From an uncultured Nitrospira sp. (GTDB lineage: Bacteria > Nitrospirota > Nitrospiria > Nitrospirales > UBA8639): 24,011 bases of DNA. The position numbers and the translations under genes were made by a program. The stretch covers positions 92,065 through 116,075 of the forward strand of contig CABVRQ010000002.1 in the NCBI GenBank assembly GCA_902500695.1, in the 5' to 3' direction. This document shows, in pieces, positions 15,290-22,938 of this stretch. Below the pieces are notes generated by a model, which had not been told where the DNA came from, did not search any database, and saw nothing but the letters and a program-made list of their open reading frames with translations. How positions within the stretch are numbered: the stretch's first letter is position 1; each line of letters opens with the position of its first letter.

Positions 15290-16630
15290 ATGAATAATGA
15301 TTTAGCTATAAAAGTCGAAAATATCAGTAAGTGTTATCGTATTGGATTAAAGGAAAACATGCATGATAGCCTTGGGGCATCTCTGCTTCATTTCTTTAAA
15401 AACCCCCTTCAAAATTATCGTAAGTATCGGTCTCTTTATCAATTTGATGATCTACGTCCAGAACAAGGAGAGAATCGATCTGATGTGATCTGGGCTTTGG
15501 AGGATGTCTCCTTTGAGGTAAAAAAAGGGGAAGTGGTAGGCATTATTGGTATTAACGGCGCAGGGAAATCGACACTTCTTAAAATCCTGTCGAAAATTAC
15601 GGTCCCAACGGGCGGGTCTGTCACCATCCGTGGAAGAATTTCAAGCCTTCTTGAAGTGGGAACCGGCTTCCATCCTGAGCTCACCGGCCGAGAAAATGTG
15701 TATCTGAACGGCACAATCTTAGGGATGAGAAAAAAGGAAATTGAACGTAAATTTGACGAAATTGTGGATTTTTCCGGTGTGGAAAAATTCATTGATACTC
15801 CCGTCAAACGATATTCAAGTGGAATGAAAGTGCGACTCGCCTTTGCCGTTGCGGCTCATCTGGAGCCTGAAATTCTGGTTATCGACGAAGTGCTCGCCGT
15901 CGGTGATGCGCAATTTCAAAAAAAATGCTTAAACAAAATGAAGGATGTTGGGCAACAGGGGCGCACCGTCTTATTTGTTTCACACATTCTCCCGGCCGTA
16001 ACCAGACTATGTAGTCGGACTATTCTGTTAAATGGGGGAAGGGTGCAGGTCGATGGTCCGACACATGAAGTAATCTGCGAGTATCTCAATTCCGAAACCG
16101 GTGTCCAAGCTGAGCGTCGATGGGTAGACATCAAAAAAGCTCCTGGGGATGAGGTCGTACGATTGTGTGGGATAAGAGTCAGAGGCAATGATGGCTACGT
16201 ATCGGAAACGGTGGACATCAGCGACCCACTTCAAATCGAAATAGAATATGAGGTATTTCAGCCAGGACATGAGCTTCGGATTTATTTCCATGTATTTAAT
16301 GAAGAGGGGATAGAAGCGTTTATGTCCATTGAGAATGATTCCGCATGGGTCAAAAGGCCACGCCCATTAGGGCGTTACGTGAGTAAGTCCGTGATCCCTG
16401 GGAATTTGCTATCAGAGGGCAGATATTTTATTGGACCAACTATACGGACTGAAAATCCATCAATTAAGCGCCTGGGGGTGAATGATGCAGTTGCCTTCCA
16501 TGTGATTGACAGCATGGATGGAAATGGAGCTCGTGGTGATTCCACAGGAAATATCCCGGGAGTGGTCAGGCCCCTCTTGAAATGGGAAACGGAATTTATT
16601 TCAGAAAAAGAACCTTTGGAAAAAACTTAG
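15290..16630 (+). CDS. wzt: Polysaccharide ABC transporter ATP-binding protein with C-terminal glycan-binding domain (Wzt)
   Basis: A 446-residue protein. ATPase domain: Walker A GINGAGKST (87-95), signature YSSGMKVRLAFA (175-186), Walker B ILVIDEVLAVGD (195-206) and switch His232. From about residue 275 a separate beta-rich domain follows (VRLCGIRVRGNDGYVSETVDISDPL... to the end), matching the C-terminal domain of Wzt in E. coli O9a-type systems, which recognises the modified non-reducing end of the finished O-chain. So this exporter is probably selective for a capped glycan, unlike KpsT or TagH-like short ATPases. The insertion between residues 20 and 66, before the beta-strand that precedes Walker A, is usual for this subfamily. 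Confidence 0.92.
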   Translation: MNNDLAIKVENISKCYRIGLKENMHDSLGASLLHFFKNPLQNYRKYRSLYQFDDLRPEQGENRSDVIWALEDVSFEVKKGEVVGIIGINGAGKSTLLKILSKITVPTGGSVTIRGRISSLLEVGTGFHPELTGRENVYLNGTILGMRKKEIERKFDEIVDFSGVEKFIDTPVKRYSSGMKVRLAFAVAAHLEPEILVIDEVLAVGDAQFQKKCLNKMKDVGQQGRTVLFVSHILPAVTRLCSRTILLNGGRVQVDGPTHEVICEYLNSETGVQAERRWVDIKKAPGDEVVRLCGIRVRGNDGYVSETVDISDPLQIEIEYEVFQPGHELRIYFHVFNEEGIEAFMSIENDSAWVKRPRPLGRYVSKSVIPGNLLSEGRYFIGPTIRTENPSIKRLGVNDAVAFHVIDSMDGNGARGDSTGNIPGVVRPLLKWETEFISEKEPLEKT

Positions 16631-16649
16631 TGTGAGGCGGAAGAAATTC

Positions 16650-16808
16650 ATGAATCATATCTTTGGTGCCTGGTTATCGATACCAGATTGGGTGTTGTTG
16701 CATGTGGTATTTTATAAACGGGGCCTGCCTTTGATCTCCTTCATGGATATTTGGTTTTCCAACTTCTGCTTTAATCAAACTCATTTTTTTACCTTTTTGC
16801 GTGAGTAA
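16650..16808 (+). CDS. Possible small protein or gene remnant, 52 residues
   Basis: A frame from ATG 16650 to TAA 16806-16808 lies 19 bases after the Wzt stop with GGAAG seven bases upstream. It encodes a hydrophobic, aromatic-rich peptide beginning MNHIFGAWLSIPDWVLLHVV. I recognise no family. Because the following 350 bases look like degraded coding sequence, this may be a fragment rather than a gene. Confidence 0.25.
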   Translation: MNHIFGAWLSIPDWVLLHVVFYKRGLPLISFMDIWFSNFCFNQTHFFTFLRE

Positions 16809-16816
16809 TCTTCTAA

Positions 16817-17190
16817 GGCCCTAGATTGCGAATTAAGGTGTTTCTTAACCTGATAGTCCTGTTTGGTTTTCCCCTGTGGAGTGCAGCAGTATTCGTAATT
16901 AAGACATCAGATTTTTTTACGGATAACATTGGTATGGGCTAAGAAGATATAACCCGAAAGTATATTTAAAGTTGGCAGGACAACGATTAGAGTATGCCGA
17001 AAGTCTGAGCTCCTGTTTCTTACCCCAAGGATTTGGTTTATATTCATTTTTGACAGGTAGTAATGGCCGTGGTGCAAGAAACACGATCAGAGGATTAATG
17101 GTAATCGGGTTGACACTGATTGGCAGGTGGCAAGGGCTCGATTTTCTAAGCATTCGCCCAAAGATGTCGTTAACTGACATTTCCGAAAGG
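16817..17190 (+). pseudogene. Gene remnant, possibly the C-terminus of a SAM methyltransferase
   Basis: One frame (16817-16942) reads FLNLIVLFGFPLWSAAVFVI and TSDFFTDNIGMG before a stop; the next frame continues from about 16939 with LRRYNPKVYLKL and SSCFLPQGFGLYSFL. Joined by a single one-base shift they make a plausible protein end: a hydrophobic helix and a TDNxGMG then GFGLY pattern, which reminds me of the tails of some class I SAM methyltransferases. There is no start, no SAM motif I and no ribosome binding site, so it is not a working gene. The family guess is weak; the frame switch is seen directly. Confidence 0.35.
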
Positions 17191-17197
17191 ATAAAAA

Positions 17198-18061
17198 ATG
17201 TTAAAGAAAATTATCAAAAAAGTCTTGAGAGAAATACGCACATGGTTGCAGGAGGATAGCGAACTTCCACGAAATACGTTGAAAGATCCCCCTAGGGAAT
17301 TTAGTTATCAATGGTTAAATCACATTGTATTTCCCAAGGTCTTGGGCGAGGGGCGGAGGCCACATTATCTATGGGGTGTTTTGCAGGGAATGAATTTAGC
17401 GAGGACGCTGGGGATTCATCGCATATCGATTGCCGAGTTTGGTGTCGCAGGTGGAAATGGTTTGGTGGCTTTAGAAGAAATTGTCGAAAGACTCGAACCT
17501 ATCTTCGAGGTACAAGTTGATATATACGGATTTGATACAGGAGGGGGTCTTCCGAAGCCAAAGGATTATCGGGATATTCCCAATACTTATGCAGAAGGTC
17601 AATTCGTCATGGACATTGATCGACTGCAAAAACGCTTAAAGAAGTCTCAGCTAAAGCTTGGGCTAGTGGAAGAGACGATTGATGACTTTATTCAGTCCCG
17701 TCCGTCACCATTGGCATTTTTTTCCATAGATCTTGATTTTTACCATGCTACAATGGCGGCATTGCGTCCTCTTGAGGCTACCTCAGATGTATTGCTACCA
17801 AGGATCTGGTGTTATTTTGATGATATTATGGGCCCGACAAAGTCCGAATTTACAGGAGAGCGCCTTGCCATATCAGATTTTAACTCCACTCATGAGATGA
17901 GGAAGATTTCTCCAATTCATGGACTGCCATGGGCGTTGCCCAACCGGTTCTTTGATCAGGTATGGCTGAAGAAGGTATATCTTGTCCATATTTTTGATCA
18001 TAAGGATTATGGCAAATATGATGAACTCACGCCCATGCCTGACCTCGGACTTAAAAAGTAG
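17198..18061 (+). CDS. TylF-like SAM-dependent methyltransferase
   Basis: A 287-residue protein with a Rossmann-type methyltransferase core. SAM motif I is AEFGVAGGNGLVALEE (79-94); GFDTGGGLP (111-119) corresponds to the GFDTFEGLP segment of TylF/macrocin O-methyltransferase relatives; FFSIDLDFYHAT (174-185) and WCYFDDIMG (204-212) provide the acidic residues that bind metal in that family. It probably O-methylates a sugar. The first 40 residues are basic and amphipathic and could hold it at the membrane. AAAGGA stands six to seven bases before the ATG, a strong start. Coming soon after Wzt and just before a kinase-like gene, it may be part of a chain-end modification step (inference). Confidence 0.7.
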   Translation: MLKKIIKKVLREIRTWLQEDSELPRNTLKDPPREFSYQWLNHIVFPKVLGEGRRPHYLWGVLQGMNLARTLGIHRISIAEFGVAGGNGLVALEEIVERLEPIFEVQVDIYGFDTGGGLPKPKDYRDIPNTYAEGQFVMDIDRLQKRLKKSQLKLGLVEETIDDFIQSRPSPLAFFSIDLDFYHATMAALRPLEATSDVLLPRIWCYFDDIMGPTKSEFTGERLAISDFNSTHEMRKISPIHGLPWALPNRFFDQVWLKKVYLVHIFDHKDYGKYDELTPMPDLGLKK

Positions 18062-18245
18062 TCCCAACTCATAGCAACTTAACAATCAGCCTGCCTGGAT
18101 TCCCTCGTTTTGTTGTCCTGCTATTTCCAATCACCAGAATGATGAGCCGAATAAAGCTTGCGCATGCTCGGGTGATTGAGGCGGCTACATAAATCCATTC
18201 ATCACATCCAAAATAACACCAAAGAATTACTGGGAAAATGGAGAA

Positions 18246-19439
18246 ATGAAGTCGGATCAGTCGGTAGTATATCAATATATAAAAATGCCAAAGGTGGAGA
18301 AACACTATTTTTGCTTACAACAGAGTATTCTTGTATTAGCATGGGTGTTATTTTTCAGGAAAAACTCGCTCAGTCCTGTTGTCAGGCCAGAACAAAATAT
18401 AGGTTTTTCCCCAAAGGCGTTTGTAAAGCAAATGAGAAGCTACTTAGGACTTATTAGAAGTAATCTAAGAATTCTCATTGTTTTTATGGGCTATAAATAC
18501 CAAGGAGGTACACGCGCTGAAGTCGTTGAATTGCCGTGCTATGGCCAAGTATGTCTCCATGTGCATAAAGGCTACAAGATATTTGATTTTTATAGAAAAT
18601 CCGTCATGAAAGTGTTTGATCAGGACATTGACCTTTCTGTGATCCAGAAAGAAATTAACCTGTTGCAGCATATCTCGAAATTTGATTTTGCTCCTTCCCT
18701 AAGAAAATGGAACGCGGGGGAACGATGGTATGAAGAAGAATTGTTACAGGGATCCCTGGACGCTTCGTATACGAATACCCTACCGGATTCGGAGATCGTA
18801 TTGCCCAAATTTCATGATCATGTCCTTCAGCGATTAAAGACCTTGATCCTGTTCCAGGAGCCAACATCCATAAATGCGGTAACGTATCTGACCGATATGA
18901 CGAAAATTCTCCCTGACAGCCGATTGGCAACGCAGGAATCATCCGTACAAAAGTTTAAACTAACGGCCAACTTTGTAGACTGGATAGTTGGCCAGTTCCG
19001 GCGTGAAGGCGATCATTCGATTTTATTGGTATTTACCCACGGAGATTTGATCCCGGCAAATATGTTGAACACCCAACATGGGATGAAAATTATTGATTGG
19101 GAGGGTGCCGGATATCGGAGCGTATTATTCGATTTTTACAGTTATTTCTTTAACCAAATTTCATGGAGAGAAGTGCCTGTGAATGTGTTGGTTGCAGAGA
19201 TCGAAGGAGGCTTGCCGATGTGTATATCCGAATTAGATCAACACGCCTCCGAAATTTCACGTAGCCTGAAAACGTTAGAAAAATTCTACCGTTGGACTTT
19301 TTATATTGAGATGATCTGCCGATTGGTAGATCGTGCAAGGACGGATAAAAATTTGCCTATCATGCAATATCTTGGAAATTATACGAATGCGTTCATCCGT
19401 TACGAAGAATTCCTCTCCCAAAAGGACGAATCATATTGA
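18246..19439 (+). CDS. APH/choline-kinase-like phosphotransferase
   Basis: A 397-residue protein whose C-terminal half carries kinase-fold motifs: the catalytic loop THGDLIPANML (264-274), with Asp266 and Asn272, and the metal-binding KIIDWEGAGY (281-290), with Asp284. VMKVF at 120-124 offers the ATP-binding Lys122, and Glu136 may be its partner. These motifs fit aminoglycoside/choline/homoserine kinase-type enzymes and also resemble the kinase part of WbdD. It likely phosphorylates a small molecule or a glycan end. The start is unclear: GGAG is only two bases from ATG 18246, and the first 60 residues look unlike the family. ATG 18285 or 18432 are alternatives. Confidence 0.65.
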   Translation: MKSDQSVVYQYIKMPKVEKHYFCLQQSILVLAWVLFFRKNSLSPVVRPEQNIGFSPKAFVKQMRSYLGLIRSNLRILIVFMGYKYQGGTRAEVVELPCYGQVCLHVHKGYKIFDFYRKSVMKVFDQDIDLSVIQKEINLLQHISKFDFAPSLRKWNAGERWYEEELLQGSLDASYTNTLPDSEIVLPKFHDHVLQRLKTLILFQEPTSINAVTYLTDMTKILPDSRLATQESSVQKFKLTANFVDWIVGQFRREGDHSILLVFTHGDLIPANMLNTQHGMKIIDWEGAGYRSVLFDFYSYFFNQISWREVPVNVLVAEIEGGLPMCISELDQHASEISRSLKTLEKFYRWTFYIEMICRLVDRARTDKNLPIMQYLGNYTNAFIRYEEFLSQKDESY

Positions 19440-19519
19440 GGAATTCTCAGCGACACATCTGAGTTTAATTGCGAATATTCACTCATCAAGATCTGGTTCC
19501 CGGAGAGGTGCTATAGGAC

Positions 19520-21364
19520 ATGTGCGGAATAGCTGGAGACTTAATATTTCACAACGGAACCGTGCCTAAGGTGAATTGGGAAAAAATCAGTTCGATGATG
19601 GCTCGAAGAGGGCCGGATGACGAAGGGATCTGGTCGGATGAAGGGCATTGCACCTTGGTGTTCCGCCGATTGGCCATTATCGACCTGAGCCGTAACGGGC
19701 ATCAGCCAATGACCGCTTGCAACGGGCGTTTTGTGGTGGTCTTTAATGGCGAGATTTACAACTATAGGGATTTGCGGAAACGCCTAGAAAGCCAGGGGGT
19801 GCAGTTTCGTTCCAATAGTGACACCGAGGTGGTGTTGTATGCGCTCATCGAGTGGGGTATTGAGGCGTTAGATGCTTTTAATGGGATGTTCGCGTTGGGT
19901 TTCTATGATAAGGCAGAGAAGCGGTTGTTGCTCGCGCGCGACCATGCGGGAATTAAACCCCTCTACTATTTAACGCATTCCAAAGGCGTCGTCTTTGCCT
20001 CCCAATACAATCAATTGCTGGCACACCCTTTTAGTCAGAACCTGAGCGTGTCACAGGAAGCACTGGGTCTGTATCTTCGTTTAGCCTATATTCCTGCGCC
20101 CTACGCTCTTCTGCAAAATTCTCACATGCTTGAACCGGGTACGTGGATTCAATTCACAGGAACGGGACATACGCAACAGGGACAATATTTCAATTTGCCC
20201 CGATGTGAAACGCCTTCCTTGAAAGGGGAAGAGGCCCTTGAGGCCGTTGACACTGTGATAGCCGAGGCGGTCAAACGGCAATTGATCAGCGATGTGCCGG
20301 TAGGAGCCTTTCTCTCGGGTGGGATTGATTCTCCGCTGGTTGTGGCGAATATGAAATCAGCAGGCACGAATATCATACGAACCTTTACCATCGGGACGGG
20401 TGAAGAAGCGACGGATGAATCAAATGATGCCATGCGGTATGCACGTGAGCTGGGAGTTGAGCATGTGATTGAGCGGGTGAACCCTGATACGGCTCTTAAT
20501 TTGGTCGATAAGGTCATTGATGCCTGTGGTGAACCCTTTGGAGATTACTCCATATTCCCAACCATGATGGTGTCGCACCTAGCCAGCCAGGATTTTAAAG
20601 TCATGCTTTCCGGTGATGGAGGTGATGAATTGTTTTGGGGCTATCCGCGGTTTGGTTCCTTAATTCAGACGGCGAAATATTTCAGACAACCATTTTTGTG
20701 GCGTCTGGTACGAAAAGGGATCAAAAGAATAGCAGGGTTGCAAGACTACAGCCCTGATCTTTCAGGTTGTTCACTCGGAGAATATCATCGTGCAAAGTTA
20801 ACCCATCTCCCGAAAAGTTGGTTGCACCGGGTATGGCCTTCGCTACCTTCCTGGCCATCGGACTTTACCCCATTTGGCTATACCTGTGGTGAGCTTGATC
20901 ATGTGGCGCAATGGTCTCGTTGGAGCGAATTTGTGGGCCATTTACCGTATGTTCTTAAGAAAGTGGACAGGGCGAGCATGTATCATTCCCTTGAGGTTCG
21001 AGTACCACTTCTGGATCGGGAGGTGATTAACGTGGCCACGCAGCTTGACTGGCGTGAGTGCTTTAACCTGAGTCAGGGAATCGGCAAATTGCCGCTGCGA
21101 CAAGCCTTAGGACGGCATTCCACATTTCAATCACGCACTAAACGCGGTTTTGAAGTGCCGATGGGATCATGGCTGAGAACCTCGCTTAGAGAAAGAGTTG
21201 AGGAAACTCTCATGAAACGGGATGAAATTCTCGGACTTGGAATTGAGAAAAAGGCTTTGCGGGAACTCTTTAACCTGCACCTTGCCGGTGAGCGCGATTA
21301 TGCCTGGGGACTTTGGCCCATCCTCAGTTTGGCCTTGTGGGTGGATAAATATTATCATTCATGA
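19520..21364 (+). CDS. asnB: Asparagine synthase-type glutamine amidotransferase
   Basis: A 614-residue class II amidotransferase. The start is fixed by the nucleophile Cys2 (MCGIAG). The glutaminase domain has RRLAIIDLS (49-57), FNGEIYNY (75-82) and SNSDTEVV (98-105). The synthetase domain has the PPi-loop SGGIDS (266-271) and SGDGGDELFWGYPR, both intact. Members in O-antigen clusters (WbpS-like) are thought to convert uronic acid carboxyls of a glycan or nucleotide sugar to amides, using ammonia from glutamine. Here that role is favoured over asparagine supply because the gene lies among glycosyltransferases. A Pro follows the SGGIDS motif. The stop overlaps an ATG (ATGA, 21361-21364) that opens only a 42-codon frame, not called. 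Confidence 0.87.
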   Translation: MCGIAGDLIFHNGTVPKVNWEKISSMMARRGPDDEGIWSDEGHCTLVFRRLAIIDLSRNGHQPMTACNGRFVVVFNGEIYNYRDLRKRLESQGVQFRSNSDTEVVLYALIEWGIEALDAFNGMFALGFYDKAEKRLLLARDHAGIKPLYYLTHSKGVVFASQYNQLLAHPFSQNLSVSQEALGLYLRLAYIPAPYALLQNSHMLEPGTWIQFTGTGHTQQGQYFNLPRCETPSLKGEEALEAVDTVIAEAVKRQLISDVPVGAFLSGGIDSPLVVANMKSAGTNIIRTFTIGTGEEATDESNDAMRYARELGVEHVIERVNPDTALNLVDKVIDACGEPFGDYSIFPTMMVSHLASQDFKVMLSGDGGDELFWGYPRFGSLIQTAKYFRQPFLWRLVRKGIKRIAGLQDYSPDLSGCSLGEYHRAKLTHLPKSWLHRVWPSLPSWPSDFTPFGYTCGELDHVAQWSRWSEFVGHLPYVLKKVDRASMYHSLEVRVPLLDREVINVATQLDWRECFNLSQGIGKLPLRQALGRHSTFQSRTKRGFEVPMGSWLRTSLRERVEETLMKRDEILGLGIEKKALRELFNLHLAGERDYAWGLWPILSLALWVDKYYHS

Positions 21365-21649
21365 AGGTTAATTTAAATAGGCGGTCCGGGGATGGGAGAA
21401 AAGACATGTACAGCCAAAGGAAAATTCTGTCCTTGATGTTATGGATGACATGGAGGTCTTTTCATGCGGGGAGAAACAGAAGTTGAGATGAACGATATCG
21501 CTGAAGTGGCGAACCATAGAAATTTCGGATGAAATGGAGAAACCTTTAAAGTTGATCCCTTTTCACATCGTCTTCACCATTTCATGCCGGTGTGAAATTC
21601 GAAGGGCTATGCAATTCTCACAAATTTGACTGGATGAGCGTAATTGAAC
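21365..21649. other. Intergenic region between amidotransferase and glycosyltransferase
   Basis: No gene recognised. Short open frames occur (a 42-codon frame from ATG 21361; a protein-like stretch around 21525-21630) but without start signals or family resemblance. TTCAC and GTGAA near 21580-21599 form a weak stem. Confidence 0.3.
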
Positions 21650-22627
21650 ATGGGATCTGATAACAGAATAGAATTGTCATCTACTACGGCTCCAATGGTT
21701 TCGATAGCCATGCCGACCTATAATCGAGCCGATTCTTATTTGAAAGAGGCCATCCAAAGCGCCCTCGATCAAACATATCACAATTTGGAAATTATTGTGT
21801 CCGATAATTGTTCGTCGGATGATACTGAATCGGTGGTGAAAAGTTTTCATGACACTCGCATCAGATATTTTAAGCAAACAGAAAATGTCGGATTGAAAAA
21901 TAATCTTAACTTCTGCATAGCCCAGGCTCGGGGAGAATTTCTTGTATTTTTGTTTGATGATGATTTGATTGACCCGGACTTTCTCGAAACATGTATCAAT
22001 GCCATACCGGCCTGTGCAGATATTGGGGTGGTGCTGACCGGGGCCCGGGAAATTAATGAGAAGGGACAAGTCCTTGGGGAATGTCAAAATCAGGCTAAAG
22101 GGCCTTCAGTTGACTCATTCTTTCTGGACTGGTTTGCCAGGAGAACGACCTTGTATTTGTGCAGCACGTTATATCGTACTCAATGCCTTCGGGAGATTGG
22201 CGGGCTTCACTCCAAAACCAATAATTATCTCGATGTGGTCGCAACGGCGAAAGTGATGGCCAAATATCAGAGAGTGGATGTGGCGGCCGTCAAAGCCAGT
22301 TTTCGCCGGCATGCCAAAAACTTAAGCGGTTCCGTTAATATTGATGCCTGGTGTGAAGATAGTCTGTACCTTCTGGAAGTATTATGTGAACTGGCTCCCT
22401 CACAAAGAGCTGTTCTTGTCAGGGAAGGCATGCCGTATTTTTGTAGAGCGAATTATATCATGGCTTCGTTGACAAATGGTTTAGCTAAACGACTCAGGGC
22501 TTACTGGACGGTCTCTCACAAGTTTAACCATTCTTATCCTTGGGCGAAATGGTTCTATGCCAGGAATATCATTCCGCCCGTCCGGTATTACAAAAAAAGG
22601 ATTTGGCAGCTCCTTCGGGGGAATTGA
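21650..22627 (+). CDS. Glycosyltransferase family 2
   Basis: A 325-residue GT-A fold enzyme. PMVSIAMPTYNRADSYLKEA (15-34) and IIVSDNCSSDDT (48-59) form the nucleotide-binding part; LVFLFDDDLIDPDF (98-111) holds the metal-binding DxD. It transfers a sugar from a nucleotide donor to the growing chain on the cytoplasmic face. The C-terminal part lacks a transmembrane helix but ends in a basic stretch (YYKKRIWQLLRG). ATG 21650 is used; TTG 21644 is also in frame and neither has a strong ribosome binding site. After the stop the same frame stays open for another 53 codons. Confidence 0.88.
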   Translation: MGSDNRIELSSTTAPMVSIAMPTYNRADSYLKEAIQSALDQTYHNLEIIVSDNCSSDDTESVVKSFHDTRIRYFKQTENVGLKNNLNFCIAQARGEFLVFLFDDDLIDPDFLETCINAIPACADIGVVLTGAREINEKGQVLGECQNQAKGPSVDSFFLDWFARRTTLYLCSTLYRTQCLREIGGLHSKTNNYLDVVATAKVMAKYQRVDVAAVKASFRRHAKNLSGSVNIDAWCEDSLYLLEVLCELAPSQRAVLVREGMPYFCRANYIMASLTNGLAKRLRAYWTVSHKFNHSYPWAKWFYARNIIPPVRYYKKRIWQLLRGN

Positions 22628-22938
22628 AAATCGATTTTTGGATTCCAACGATTCTGGTATCCTTCTGGATTTGAATCCCCGAAACCAAAGGAATTCCGTT
22701 CTGATACGCAGTTGAAGGTACGCACTAATATATTCAAGCGACAGTCGTTCTTGCCGCTTAGAGACTGGAATTTTCGCATGATAAGGTAAATGCCGTTGCC
22801 CACTGAAGAGAGTAAAAAAAGCAGATATATTTTGCAGGAGGCCAATTGAGTGCCAATAGGTAGTATCAGTGCGGGTAATTGTGATGAAAGATTCACCGGC
22901 AGCACCGTACATCTCCTTTGCTCAAGAATGTCTGTAAA
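22628..22938. other. Intergenic region with several open but unidentified frames
   Basis: No gene called. The plus frame following the GT2 stop is open to 22789, and a minus frame is open from 22912 back into the GT2 gene. Neither shows motifs I know and neither has a properly spaced ribosome binding site. This may be relic sequence. No terminator is visible. Confidence 0.3.

Noticed and set aside
18069..18305. Hydrophobic 78-codon minus-strand frame overlapping the kinase-like gene start
   Set aside because: It is AT-rich with no start signal and overlaps a stronger frame; the hydrophobicity is explained by T-rich codons.
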